A stretch of DNA of 9,892 bases from a bacterium (GCA_014802705.1 JAAVBR010000056.1:1-9892), one strand, 5' to 3'. Positions 1-7,236 are shown, counted from the first letter of the stretch. Notes: generated by a model from the sequence alone, not told the origin. Made by a program: numbers and translations.

Positions 1-1635
1 CGTCTGGACAAGGATAACTGGTGGTCGGCGGGCGATACGGGCCCGTGCGGGCCGTGCACCGAAATGCACTATGACCTGGGGGCGGATTTGCCGGGCGGCA
101 TGCCGGGCACCCCGGACGAAGACGGCGGCCGCTGGGTCGAGGTTTGGAACGACGTCTTTATGCAATATGACCGCGATGCGAACGGGAATTTAACGCCCCT
201 GCCGAAACAAAACGTGGACACCGGCGCCGGTCTGGAACGCGTTGCCGCCATTATGCAGGGCGTGCACGACAATTATGACACCGATCTGTTCCAACGCCTG
301 ATGCGCGCGGTCAGCGACGTCACCGGCGCCCAACAGACCGCCGAAAACACCCCGTCGTTCAAGGTGATTACCGATCACTTGCGCGCGGTGGGCTTTGCGA
401 TTGCCGACGGGGTGATTCCGTCGAACACCGATCGCGGCTATGTCATTCGCCGTATTTTGCGCCGCGCGATGCGCCATGGGCAAATGCTGGGGCATCGGGG
501 GGCGTTGTTGTCGAAACTGTACCCGGCGTTAATTACAGAAATGGGGGCGGCGTATCCGGAATTGGCGGCGAACCAGGCCCGTGTGGTGGAAACCATCGAA
601 AACGAAGAAAACGCGTTTGCAGACATGCTGCAAAACGGCATGAAGTTGTTAGAGGCCGAATTGCCGAAATTAAACAACAAAACACTGCCGGGGGACGTGG
701 CGTTCAAATTGTTTGACACATACGGATTCCCGCTGGATTTAACCCAGATGATTTTACGCGACCGCGGCATGGACGTGGACACGGCCGGCTTTGACGCGGC
801 CATGACCGCCCAGAAAGAACGGTCCCGCGCGGACACCAAGGGCACGCGCGTTCTGTGGGAATCCCAGACCGATTTACCGGCGACCGATGATGTGGCGAAA
901 TACGCCCCGGCGGTCATGGATGCGCATGTGTTGTCCATCCTGCGCGATGGGGAATTTGTGGCATCGGCCGTTGCGGGCGACGTGGTAGAGGTGGCGTTGG
1001 ACAAAACCACATTCTATGGCACCCAGGGGGGCCAGACGGGTGACAGCGGTACGTTGAACCGTGACGGCACCCCCGTCATGACCGTGGCTGAGGCTGCGCG
1101 TGCCGGTTCGGTTGTGATTCACAAGGGGACGTTGACCGCGGATTTATCGGTGGGGGATGTCGTGACCCCGGAAATCAATCCGGCGGTCCGCGCACAGACG
1201 GCCCGCGCGCACACCGCGACACATTTGTTACAGGCGGCGTTGCGCGCGGTCCTGAACGAAGATGTGGAACAGCGTGGGTCTAAGGTCAGCCCCGATTCCG
1301 TGCGCTTTGACTTTTCATTTGGGCGCGCGATGACGGCGGATGAAAAACAGGCGGTCGAAGACCTGGTCAACAAATGGATTGCGGCCGATATGGGGGTCAC
1401 GCACGAAGAAATGTCGATTGACGACGCCAAAAAGCGCGGCGCGATGGCCCTGTTTGGGGAAAAGTATGGCGATGTCGTGCGCGTGATTACGGCGGGCGAT
1501 GTGTCATGTGAACTCTGTGGTGGGACACACGTGCATCACACCGGCGAAATCTTAAAGGCCAAAATCAACAAAGAAAAATCCATCAGCAGCGGTATCCGCC
1601 GCATCACCATGTCGGTCGGTACCCTGGCCGAATAA
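1..1635 (+). CDS. alaS: Alanyl-tRNA synthetase, 5'-partial, lacking the C-Ala domain
   Basis: Charges tRNA-Ala with alanine in the cytoplasm and clears mischarged Ser/Gly. The reading frame is open from base 1 (first residues RLDKDNWW), so the start and roughly the first 160-170 residues lie outside the window. The AlaRS motif GDTGPCGPC is at 34-60. A tRNA-binding helical region follows, including VIRRILRRAMRHG. The editing domain carries both zinc-type signatures: HTATH at 1210-1224 and CELCGGTH at 1507-1527. The protein ends about 37 residues after CGGTH, at SVGTLAE. In E. coli AlaRS (about 875 aa) the equivalent point is near residue 700, after which come a coiled-coil/oligomerisation segment and the C-Ala domain. 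Neither is present here. A terminator begins 5 nt after the stop, so this looks like the natural end and not a frameshift. Identity is certain; the missing domain is directly visible. Confidence 0.97.
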   Translation, partial: RLDKDNWWSAGDTGPCGPCTEMHYDLGADLPGGMPGTPDEDGGRWVEVWNDVFMQYDRDANGNLTPLPKQNVDTGAGLERVAAIMQGVHDNYDTDLFQRLMRAVSDVTGAQQTAENTPSFKVITDHLRAVGFAIADGVIPSNTDRGYVIRRILRRAMRHGQMLGHRGALLSKLYPALITEMGAAYPELAANQARVVETIENEENAFADMLQNGMKLLEAELPKLNNKTLPGDVAFKLFDTYGFPLDLTQMILRDRGMDVDTAGFDAAMTAQKERSRADTKGTRVLWESQTDLPATDDVAKYAPAVMDAHVLSILRDGEFVASAVAGDVVEVALDKTTFYGTQGGQTGDSGTLNRDGTPVMTVAEAARAGSVVIHKGTLTADLSVGDVVTPEINPAVRAQTARAHTATHLLQAALRAVLNEDVEQRGSKVSPDSVRFDFSFGRAMTADEKQAVEDLVNKWIAADMGVTHEEMSIDDAKKRGAMALFGEKYGDVVRVITAGDVSCELCGGTHVHHTGEILKAKINKEKSISSGIRRITMSVGTLAE

Positions 1636-1639
1636 AAGA

Positions 1640-1663
1640 CGGGCGCCAGGCGCCCGTTTTTTT
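1640..1663 (+). terminator. Rho-independent terminator of alaS
   Basis: A perfect 7-bp stem CGGGCGC / GCGCCCG with a CAG triloop is followed by seven T residues (1657-1663). It starts 5 nt after the alaS stop codon. It separates alaS from the next gene, which has its own promoter. Confidence 0.93.
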
Positions 1664-1708
1664 ATGGTCGATGGATAAATCCGAATGACAGATCCCCCTT
1701 ATTTTGCA

Positions 1709-1736
1709 TTGACAATATATATATTTGTATTATAAT
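1709..1736 (+). promoter_or_regulatory. Near-consensus sigma70 promoter of the HTH-array gene
   Basis: TTGACA (1709-1714) and TATAAT (1731-1736) are separated by 16 bp of almost pure A/T. Transcription should start near 1743, giving a leader of about 17 nt. The ribosome site AAGGGG (1749-1754) is 5 nt from the ATG. An inverted repeat, TTTGT (1724-1728) and ACAAA (1738-1742), brackets the self-complementary ATTATAAT over the -10 box. It could be an operator for a repressor, perhaps the downstream protein itself; that part is inference. Confidence 0.85.
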
Positions 1737-1759
1737 CACAAAAAACATAAGGGGCACCC

Positions 1760-2704
1760 ATGTACAAACATTATGCCGAAGAAGAAATCCAGACGGTCCT
1801 GGAATATGCGGCCAAGAAAACCATCGCGGCGGCATCCCGGAAATTCAAAATCCCCAAAAGTACCATTCGGTCATGGAACAAAACGCGTCATATTGTGCCC
1901 ACGCGGACGTACATCATTCGCACCCAAACCGAATGGATGGAAATTCTGAAATACGCGCGGGATTTTGGCGGGCCCGAGGCCGCATCCCTGGAATACAACG
2001 TATCCGTCCCCCAGATTTGTGCCGAAAATAAAAAACTGAACGTCTATGATCCCCAACAGTGTCGCCAATTTACCGATGCCCAACGCCGCATGATGTTACG
2101 GTACGCCAACACACACGGCCTGATCAAGGCATGTCACAAATTTGGCGTGGCCAAGCAGTTGCTGTTACAATGGGCCGAAAAACTGGGCGAATACACGAAA
2201 CTCAGACGGTCATATACCAAGGAAGAAAAGATCATTATCCTGACCGACGCGCGCGATCACAGCGTTGATTACGCGTCCAAGAAATATGACGTCAGCCCGC
2301 AATTGATTTGCCAATGGAACAAGATATTCAATATTTACCCCAGTCGCACCAACCGGAAATTTACCCCGGACGAACGTATCGCCTATTTGACCGAGGCCAA
2401 GAATTTGATGTTTTCAGATCCGGTCACGTATCCGACGGTGCGGTTGTGTTTTGAATATATTTATCAAAAACACAATATTCATCCCGCGCATTTATACATT
2501 TGGAACCAGAAATACGATATTGTGCCCACCCAACCCAGAATTCATGCCCCACGCCCGGTGTCCCAGGCGGAAATTGATTTGGTCAAGAATGCCTTGGCCG
2601 AAAATCGCGGTCGCGTGGCCCGGGCCGCCCGCAAATTGGAAATGACCAGCACCCAGATTCAACGCATCATTGCAGCCGGCAATCTGTTGGCGAAATATCG
2701 CTAA
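1760..2704 (+). CDS. Tandem helix-turn-helix array protein (six HTH-like units), unnamed
   Basis: A 314-aa soluble basic protein that I cannot match to a named family. By eye it divides into six homologous units with a period of about 49 residues: 5-50, 54-101, 103-149, 151-197, 200-258 (with an insertion of about 12 aa) and 267-314. Units 1-5 share the pattern 'FT.EE...IL.YA' then 'A..KY.VSP..I..WNK' then 'IYP.RT'. This resembles the HTH of pipsqueak/IS3-OrfA-type homeodomain-like proteins (for example ASRKFKIPKSTIRSWNK and ASKKYDVSPQLICQWNK). Unit 6 (NRGRVARAARKLEMTSTQI) looks like a Fis-type HTH. There is no DDE/integrase domain, signal peptide, membrane segment or ligand domain. The recognition-helix positions differ between units while the scaffold residues are kept, which suggests extended sequence-specific DNA binding (inference). 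The gene stands alone: terminator before it, own strong promoter, strong ribosome site, clear ATG. Codon use looks similar to the neighbours. It could be a regulator, a nucleoid protein or a domesticated transposon-derived DNA binder. Confidence 0.85.
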   Translation: MYKHYAEEEIQTVLEYAAKKTIAAASRKFKIPKSTIRSWNKTRHIVPTRTYIIRTQTEWMEILKYARDFGGPEAASLEYNVSVPQICAENKKLNVYDPQQCRQFTDAQRRMMLRYANTHGLIKACHKFGVAKQLLLQWAEKLGEYTKLRRSYTKEEKIIILTDARDHSVDYASKKYDVSPQLICQWNKIFNIYPSRTNRKFTPDERIAYLTEAKNLMFSDPVTYPTVRLCFEYIYQKHNIHPAHLYIWNQKYDIVPTQPRIHAPRPVSQAEIDLVKNALAENRGRVARAARKLEMTSTQIQRIIAAGNLLAKYR

Positions 2705-2757
2705 GGCACCCGCCCCACCCCGGCTGAAAAAAAATGGATTTTTCATGCGTTATCTGG

Positions 2758-2763
2758 TATAAA
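2758..2763 (+). promoter_or_regulatory. Possible -10 box giving a leaderless flavoprotein mRNA
   Basis: TATAAA lies 6 nt upstream of the preferred ATG at 2770, so a start site 6-8 nt downstream would fall on or next to the start codon. No Shine-Dalgarno-like sequence precedes that ATG. No good -35 hexamer is seen (TGGATT at 2735-2740 is weak). Tentative. Readthrough from the HTH gene, which has no obvious terminator, is the alternative. Confidence 0.3.
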
Positions 2764-2769
2764 TCCGAT

Positions 2770-3936
2770 ATGCAAACGTATGATGTCATTATTATCGGGG
2801 CGGGCGCCGCGGGATTACGTGCGGCGCGTGCCTGTGTGGGCATGGGCCGGCGAACATTGATCCTGGACATGGGGGACGCCATCGCGCGCAAGGTCCGGGT
2901 ATCGGGCGGTGGGCGATGCAATATCACAAACGCGGCCGCCGCACGCGATCGATACTTTGGCCAAAATCCCGACTTTGTGCGATCCGCCCTGGCGGCGGTG
3001 ACGCCCGACGATATTTTGGATTGGGCCGCCGCGCATCATTTACCTTTGATTGAAAAGGCCCCCGGTCAATATTTCTGTGCCGACGGGGCGACCGCCGTGG
3101 TCGGGGCCCTGGGGGACGATGCACGGGGCACCGACATTTTGTCCAACACGTGCGTGACGGATATGGACCGCACGGGTGACACATTCCGGATTCACACCGA
3201 TCGTGGGGACATGGCGGCCCCGCGCGTTATTATCGCGACCGGCGGCGTGTCGTACCCGAACCTGGGGGTGTCCGACATCGGATACAAAATTGCCAAGAAA
3301 TTCGGCCACAAAATCGTACCGCCCCGCCCCGGCCTGGTGGCGTTGGATACGGACGCGGTGCCGGCGGACCTGGCCGGCATCGGGTGGGATGTCCAAATCC
3401 ATATCGGGCGCCATCATATCACAGACGCGATGATGTTTCGCCATCATGGCATCGGCGGCCCGGCGGCGTATCGGGCGTCGCTGTATGACCTGAATGACGG
3501 GATCACAATTGATCTGTTGCCGGGCGCATCGGCGGATCAATGGTTGCGCACCGCCAAACAGACATCACCCAAAAAATCGATTCAATCCATATTGGCCCAG
3601 AAATTTCCCGCCCGCATGGCGGCATGGCTATATCCGGATAAAAACACCAGAATTGCAGAGGTTTCAAACAAAATTCTGGAACAAATTGCCGCATCCGTGC
3701 ACAAATTTTATATCCCGGGCGACCGCCTGCGCCGGGCGGGCTTTTCCGGGGCCGAGGTAACATACGGCGGCGTCGACACCGCCGACATATCATCCAAGAC
3801 CATGGAATCCAAACTGTGTCCGGGTCTGTTTTTCGCGGGCGAGGTGTTGGATATCACCGGCGATCTGGGCGGCTTTAATTTGCACTTTGCGTGGGCCAGC
3901 GGCACCATCGCCGGCCGCAACGCCGCCCAGGCATAA
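2770..3936 (+). CDS. NAD(P)/FAD-dependent oxidoreductase, BaiN/HI0933 (YhiN) family
   Basis: A flavoprotein of 388 aa, the usual length for this family of cytosolic FAD-dependent oxidoreductases, whose physiological substrate is unknown in most bacteria. An N-terminal Rossmann motif, DVIIIGAGAAG (5-15), binds the FAD ADP moiety. It is followed by the family hallmark KVRVSGGGRCNITN (41-54). ATGGVSYP is near 157-163. The C-terminal signature has TYGGV at 331-335, TMESK near 344, FFAGEVLDITGDLGGFN at 354-370 and ASGTIAGRNAA at the end. I chose the ATG at 2770 because homologues begin a few residues before the GxGxxG motif. An in-frame ATG at 2734 would add 12 residues with no support. Neither start has a Shine-Dalgarno sequence, so translation may be leaderless. 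The gene converges on the mla-like operon, 56 bp away. Family assignment is firm; the reaction is not known. Confidence 0.93.
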   Translation: MQTYDVIIIGAGAAGLRAARACVGMGRRTLILDMGDAIARKVRVSGGGRCNITNAAAARDRYFGQNPDFVRSALAAVTPDDILDWAAAHHLPLIEKAPGQYFCADGATAVVGALGDDARGTDILSNTCVTDMDRTGDTFRIHTDRGDMAAPRVIIATGGVSYPNLGVSDIGYKIAKKFGHKIVPPRPGLVALDTDAVPADLAGIGWDVQIHIGRHHITDAMMFRHHGIGGPAAYRASLYDLNDGITIDLLPGASADQWLRTAKQTSPKKSIQSILAQKFPARMAAWLYPDKNTRIAEVSNKILEQIAASVHKFYIPGDRLRRAGFSGAEVTYGGVDTADISSKTMESKLCPGLFFAGEVLDITGDLGGFNLHFAWASGTIAGRNAAQA

Positions 3937-3946
3937 CACCCCCGAC

Positions 3947-3974
3947 AAAAAAACACCCGGGATACCATCCCGGG
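3947..3974 (-). terminator. Rho-independent terminator of the mla-like operon
   Basis: Read on the minus strand, an 8-bp stem CCCGGGAT / ATCCCGGG with a GGT triloop is followed by TGTTTTTTTG (T run 3953-3947). It begins 19 nt after the lipoprotein stop. On the plus strand the hairpin has no following T run, so it mainly serves the minus-strand operon and may only weakly stop the converging flavoprotein transcript. Confidence 0.85.
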
Positions 3975-3992
3975 CGCATGCGCATCGACACA

Positions 3993-4568
3993 TCAGCGTT
4001 TCAGGCGTCCCACATCGCGGGCGACATCCCCCGACAATTGATCGACCAAACGGCCCACCGCCGTGGCATAATCGCCATAGGTATCGCCAACCGGGACACT
4101 GTAATGCACCGTCTGGGGCCGCCCCGTATGACCATCCGACAACACGTCATAGACCGCATCCATCTGCACCGACGTCCCCAATTGCCCATCCAATCGATAG
4201 ATTTCAACCATCACCACACAATCCCCCGACGGCCCGCCAAAGGTGGCGTCTTTGACCACGGCATTTTCCAATTGCGTCCCCAGGTTTGTGATCAAGCGGC
4301 GCTGAATCATGGGTGACAACCCTTCGGCCCAGCGATGATCCGCGGCCACGTCAACATAAACGTCCCGCACCGTCACCATCTGGGGACGATCGATATATTC
4401 CGGAATCCGCACACGGCCCACATCCACGCGCCGGGGTGTCGCCCCCGCCCGGGCGTCATCTGACACCGCCCCCGTCACATCCCCCAGGCGATAAAACGTC
4501 GGCTGTGGGCTGCGTCCCCCGCACGCGGCGGCGATCAATGTCACAGACAAAATCAAATATTTTTTCAT
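3993..4568 (-). CDS. ABC-type transport auxiliary lipoprotein (PqiC-like)
   Basis: A 191-aa lipoprotein and the last gene of the MCE transporter operon. The N-terminus MKKYLILSVTLIAAAC is a lipoprotein signal peptide with lipobox AAAC; Cys16 should be lipidated. The mature part matches the ABC_trans_aux / PqiC pattern: FYRLGD near 25-30, VGRVRIPEYIDRPQMVTR-like at 50-68 (here ending VRD), then WAEGL and QRRLITNLG. In this family the lipoprotein sits at the inner face of the outer membrane and is thought to work with MCE proteins in lipid transfer across the periplasm. The ATG is 1 bp after the mlaD stop, with AAAGGA (4581-4576) 7 nt upstream, so translation is probably coupled. In gene order it occupies the place that mlaC has in E. 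coli but is not an MlaC homologue. Confidence 0.88.
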   Translation of the reverse strand: MKKYLILSVTLIAAACGGRSPQPTFYRLGDVTGAVSDDARAGATPRRVDVGRVRIPEYIDRPQMVTVRDVYVDVAADHRWAEGLSPMIQRRLITNLGTQLENAVVKDATFGGPSGDCVVMVEIYRLDGQLGTSVQMDAVYDVLSDGHTGRPQTVHYSVPVGDTYGDYATAVGRLVDQLSGDVARDVGRLKR

Positions 4569-4569
4569 C

Positions 4570-5310
4570 TTATTTTCCTTTGATTAAAGATTCCGGATGC
4601 TGTTCCAAGAAATCCGCCAAATGGCGAATGGCATTGGCGGCCCGACTGATGTCTGAAACGGCCTGATTAAAATTATTCAGTGTTACGGCCGCCTTGCGGG
4701 AAAAATCATGACTGACCCCCACCGCCGGTGCCAAGACATCCTTAAATTCCACCAAGGTTTTGTTCAAGTTATCCACCACATCACGGATCGGAATATCCGC
4801 CGCCGTGGCCGACAACGCCGACAGGGATGACAACGCCGTCGGAATTTCCATCACGTCATTCCCCGCCGCCCCCGTCAGGGTCGTCTTGGCCGGTTTGACA
4901 TCCAATTCAATCATCAATTGCCCCGTCAACAGATTCTGGTTCACCAACCGCGCATGCAGGCCGCGTTCAATCAGCCCCGCCACAATATCCCCTTCGTCCC
5001 AATGGCGATCCCATCCCGGCATCATCTTTTGAATATCATGGAACGTGATATAGACAGGAATTGTAAATTCGCGCGTTTCCACATCCGGCACGATTTCGAT
5101 TTTCACCACTTTGCCGACATCAACACCGTTCAAGACGACCGGCGCCCCGATGGACAATCCTTTGATCGATTCATGAAAATACATCACATATAAATCGCGG
5201 TCCGCGCCACGCGTCCCCAACCCCAGCCCCAGCGCAACGATCATCAGCAACGCGACAATCCCCGCCACGATAAAGGTCCCAATTGTTTTCTTGTTCGGTT
5301 GATTTTTCAT
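4570..5310 (-). CDS. mlaD: MlaD-family MCE-domain protein, substrate-binding subunit
   Basis: The periplasmic lipid-binding subunit of an MCE ABC transporter, 246 aa. One N-terminal membrane helix (about 10-33, TFIVAGIVALLMIVALGLGL) anchors it in the inner membrane. A single MCE domain follows (about 38-140), recognisable from VMYFHESIKGLSIGAPVVLNG, VDVGKVVKIEI and the end block RGLHARLVNQNLLTGQL. The C-terminal region (about 165-246) is helical and finishes RHLADFLEQHPESLIKGK, a tail typical of PqiB/MlaD-like proteins of alphaproteobacteria. MCE proteins form a hexameric ring through which phospholipids pass. AGGGGA (5326-5321), inside the end of mlaF, precedes the ATG by 10 nt, and the gene starts 1 bp after the mlaF stop. 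Substrate and direction of transport are not shown by the sequence. Confidence 0.92.
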   Translation of the reverse strand: MKNQPNKKTIGTFIVAGIVALLMIVALGLGLGTRGADRDLYVMYFHESIKGLSIGAPVVLNGVDVGKVVKIEIVPDVETREFTIPVYITFHDIQKMMPGWDRHWDEGDIVAGLIERGLHARLVNQNLLTGQLMIELDVKPAKTTLTGAAGNDVMEIPTALSSLSALSATAADIPIRDVVDNLNKTLVEFKDVLAPAVGVSHDFSRKAAVTLNNFNQAVSDISRAANAIRHLADFLEQHPESLIKGK

Positions 5311-5311
5311 G

Positions 5312-6070
5312 TTATTGTTTTCCCCTGGTTAAAAAGTGTCGAACCGCGGGCGTCGGGGACCGCCGCAGTAAATCCCGCGGCATGCCCTGGGCCGTGATGG
5401 TTCGCGCATCGCAATCCAAGAATATTGAATTTGTCCCGATTGTTAAAATCGATTCCAATTCATGCGACACAATGACAATGGTCGTCCCCAGACTGCGGTT
5501 AATTTCCAAAATCAGATCATCCAATGCCCGCGACGATACCGGATCCAGCCCGGCCGACGGTTCATCAAAAAACACAATTTCCGGATCCAAGGCCAAGGCC
5601 CGGGCCAACCCCGCCCGTTTACGCATACCGCCGGATAACTGGGCCGGGTATAAATCCGCCGCCGCATCCAATCCCACCAAGGCCAATTTGGTATCCACAA
5701 TATCGTCAATCACATCATCCGTATAATCCGTATATTCCCGCAGGGGCAACGCCACATTTTCCCCCACCGTCATGGATGTCAACAGGGCCCCGCCCTGGAA
5801 CAGCACCCCCATCTGGCGCATCAACAAATCACGCACCCGTGGGGACGCCCCGGTAAAGTTCCGCCCCCCGATATGAATGGATCCCGATATCGGTTCGATC
5901 AATCCCGTCAGGGTGCGCAAGATCGTACTTTTGCCGCAACCGCTGCCCCCCATAATGACAAAGATATCCCCCCGATGAATATCAAAGGTTAAATCCCGCA
6001 TCACCGGCACCCCGTCATAGCCGACGTCCAAATGGGAAACCTGAATCAAAGGAACCTTTTTCTGCGTCAT
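5312..6070 (-). CDS. mlaF: MlaF-like ABC transporter ATPase
   Basis: The cytoplasmic ATPase of the MCE lipid transporter, 252 aa, normal for MlaF. All nucleotide-binding motifs are intact: Walker A GGSGCGKST (41-49), Q-loop LFQGGAL (90-96), signature LSGGMRKRAGLARAL (145-159), Walker B IVFFDEPSAGLDP (165-177) and the switch histidine in VSHE (201-204). FQGGALLTSMTVGENVALPL is characteristic of the MlaF/Ttg2A branch. The start at 6070 overlaps the mlaE stop as ATGA and has AGGTGA (6083-6078) 7 nt upstream. The open frame runs back to 6286, but that extra part reads through mlaE in another frame and is not ABC-like. Confidence 0.95.
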   Translation of the reverse strand: MTQKKVPLIQVSHLDVGYDGVPVMRDLTFDIHRGDIFVIMGGSGCGKSTILRTLTGLIEPISGSIHIGGRNFTGASPRVRDLLMRQMGVLFQGGALLTSMTVGENVALPLREYTDYTDDVIDDIVDTKLALVGLDAAADLYPAQLSGGMRKRAGLARALALDPEIVFFDEPSAGLDPVSSRALDDLILEINRSLGTTIVIVSHELESILTIGTNSIFLDCDARTITAQGMPRDLLRRSPTPAVRHFLTRGKQ

Positions 6071-7161
6071 ATCCCCATCACCTGAAACAAGAAAGTCAGT
6101 GCGCCTGTGGCCACCACCATCCAGACAATGGATGTCACCACCGCACGGGTTGTGGCCCGCCCCACCGAATCCGCGTTGCGCCCACAATAAATCCCATAAT
6201 AACATCCGCACAGCGCGATGATTAAACCATAGACAAATCCGTGGAAAATCCCCACCCAGAAATTCCCCGCCCCCAGGGCATCCCACGTATACGCCATATA
6301 TTCCCCCGCCGGTATCCGAAACATCAACGTCCCAACCAACAATCCCCCGGCAATCGCCATCGCGTCCGCCAACAGGGTTAGAATCGGCATCGTGACCGCC
6401 ATGGCCACCACCCGCGGCAAGACCAGGAAATCAATCCGACTGATCCCCATCACGCGCAGGGCATCCAATTCTTCGTTCACCTGCATCGTGCCAATGGACG
6501 CGGCATAGGCCGCACCGGTCCGCCCCGCCATGATAATCCCCGTCATCATCGCCCCCATAATGCGGATGGACGCAATCGCCACCAGGCTGGCCACATAGAT
6601 CTGGGCACCAAACAATTCCAACTGGGCCGCGCCAACAAAGGCCAGGATCAAACCGATTAAAAAACTGATCAACGATACGATTAAAATCGCCCGCGGGCCC
6701 ACCGCATCAAACGCGAACCACCAATCCACCGGGCGCGTCTGGGCATGACCGCGCAGGCCGCGCCACAAACTGGCCCCCACGCGCCCCACAAAGGCCACAC
6801 CACGCCCCGCCGCCGCCCACACGCGACAGCCCCAATCCCCAATCTGATCCAACAGGGGCATCGGCACGGCCTGGTTCCCCGCCGCCGGGGCGCGATGCCC
6901 CATCAGGCGCGCCATCGTCATCACCCCGTCGGGCATATCCTGCAAGGTTACCGTCACACGGCGCCGATCCATATCCCGCATCAACGTTCGGATAAACACC
7001 AACAGCGACGCATCCCATCGCCCCAGGCCGCGCCCTGACACCACCACGGCACGGACGCGCGGATCACGGGCGGCATCGGGCACGCCCGGATATTGACGCG
7101 TCCAATCACCCATCAGATGAATGGTCAATTGTCCCCGTTGAAAATCGGTTTTTATCTGCAC
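6067..7161 (-). CDS. mlaE: MlaE-like ABC permease with fused N-terminal STAS-like domain
   Basis: The membrane subunit of the MCE transporter, 364 aa, about 100 residues longer than E. coli MlaE. Residues 1 to about 105 look like a STAS domain (LTIHLMGDW at 12-20, RVRAVVVSGRGLGRWDASLL at 35-54), the role played in E. coli by the separate protein MlaB. The permease follows: helix about 158-178, the loop GRTGAAYAASIGTMQVNEELDALRVMG-type block (213-239), further helices about 244-278, 302-326 and 340-362, and the family end signature NADSVGRATTRAVV (329-342). It starts with GTG at 7161, preceded by AGGGGG (7170-7165); no ATG matches the domain start better. It is first of the four transporter genes and overlaps mlaF by 4 bp. 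Confidence 0.93.
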   Translation of the reverse strand: MQIKTDFQRGQLTIHLMGDWTRQYPGVPDAARDPRVRAVVVSGRGLGRWDASLLVFIRTLMRDMDRRRVTVTLQDMPDGVMTMARLMGHRAPAAGNQAVPMPLLDQIGDWGCRVWAAAGRGVAFVGRVGASLWRGLRGHAQTRPVDWWFAFDAVGPRAILIVSLISFLIGLILAFVGAAQLELFGAQIYVASLVAIASIRIMGAMMTGIIMAGRTGAAYAASIGTMQVNEELDALRVMGISRIDFLVLPRVVAMAVTMPILTLLADAMAIAGGLLVGTLMFRIPAGEYMAYTWDALGAGNFWVGIFHGFVYGLIIALCGCYYGIYCGRNADSVGRATTRAVVTSIVWMVVATGALTFLFQVMGI

Positions 7162-7195
7162 GATCCCCCTGCCCTGATCTGAAAATGTTTATCCC

Positions 7196-7225
7196 ATCTT
7201 AAAACATTCATTCCGACCAATGCAA
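7196..7225 (-). promoter_or_regulatory. Candidate promoter of the mla-like operon
   Basis: On the minus strand TTGCAT (7225-7220) and TAAGAT (7201-7196) are 18 bp apart within the 75-bp gap between mtaB and mlaE. The gap has no terminator, so transcription may also run through from mtaB. Both hexamers are 4/6 or better matches to the sigma70 consensus, but spacing is at the long end. Confidence 0.4.
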
Positions 7226-7236
7226 GCGGCTTTTAT

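Noticed and set aside
438..1010. 190-aa minus-strand ORF inside alaS
   Set aside because: It is antisense to conserved AlaRS coding sequence; long shadow ORFs are expected in GC-rich genes.
1725..1949. 74-aa plus-strand ORF
   Set aside because: It begins inside the promoter and overlaps the HTH-array gene in another frame with no ribosome site.
1760..2704. HTH-array gene as a transposase
   Set aside because: The HTH units resemble IS3 OrfA, but there is no catalytic DDE domain, no partner ORF and no terminal inverted repeats around the gene.
2734..2769. Earlier ATG for the flavoprotein
   Set aside because: It adds 12 residues ahead of the usual start and covers the likely -10 box, with no ribosome site.
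3040..3540. 166-aa minus-strand ORF inside the flavoprotein gene
   Set aside because: It is antisense to a well-conserved enzyme and shows no recognisable domain.
6071..6286. Longer N-terminus for mlaF
   Set aside because: The extra 72 residues overlap mlaE out of frame and lack any ABC-domain similarity; ATG 6070 has a ribosome site and the typical ATGA overlap.
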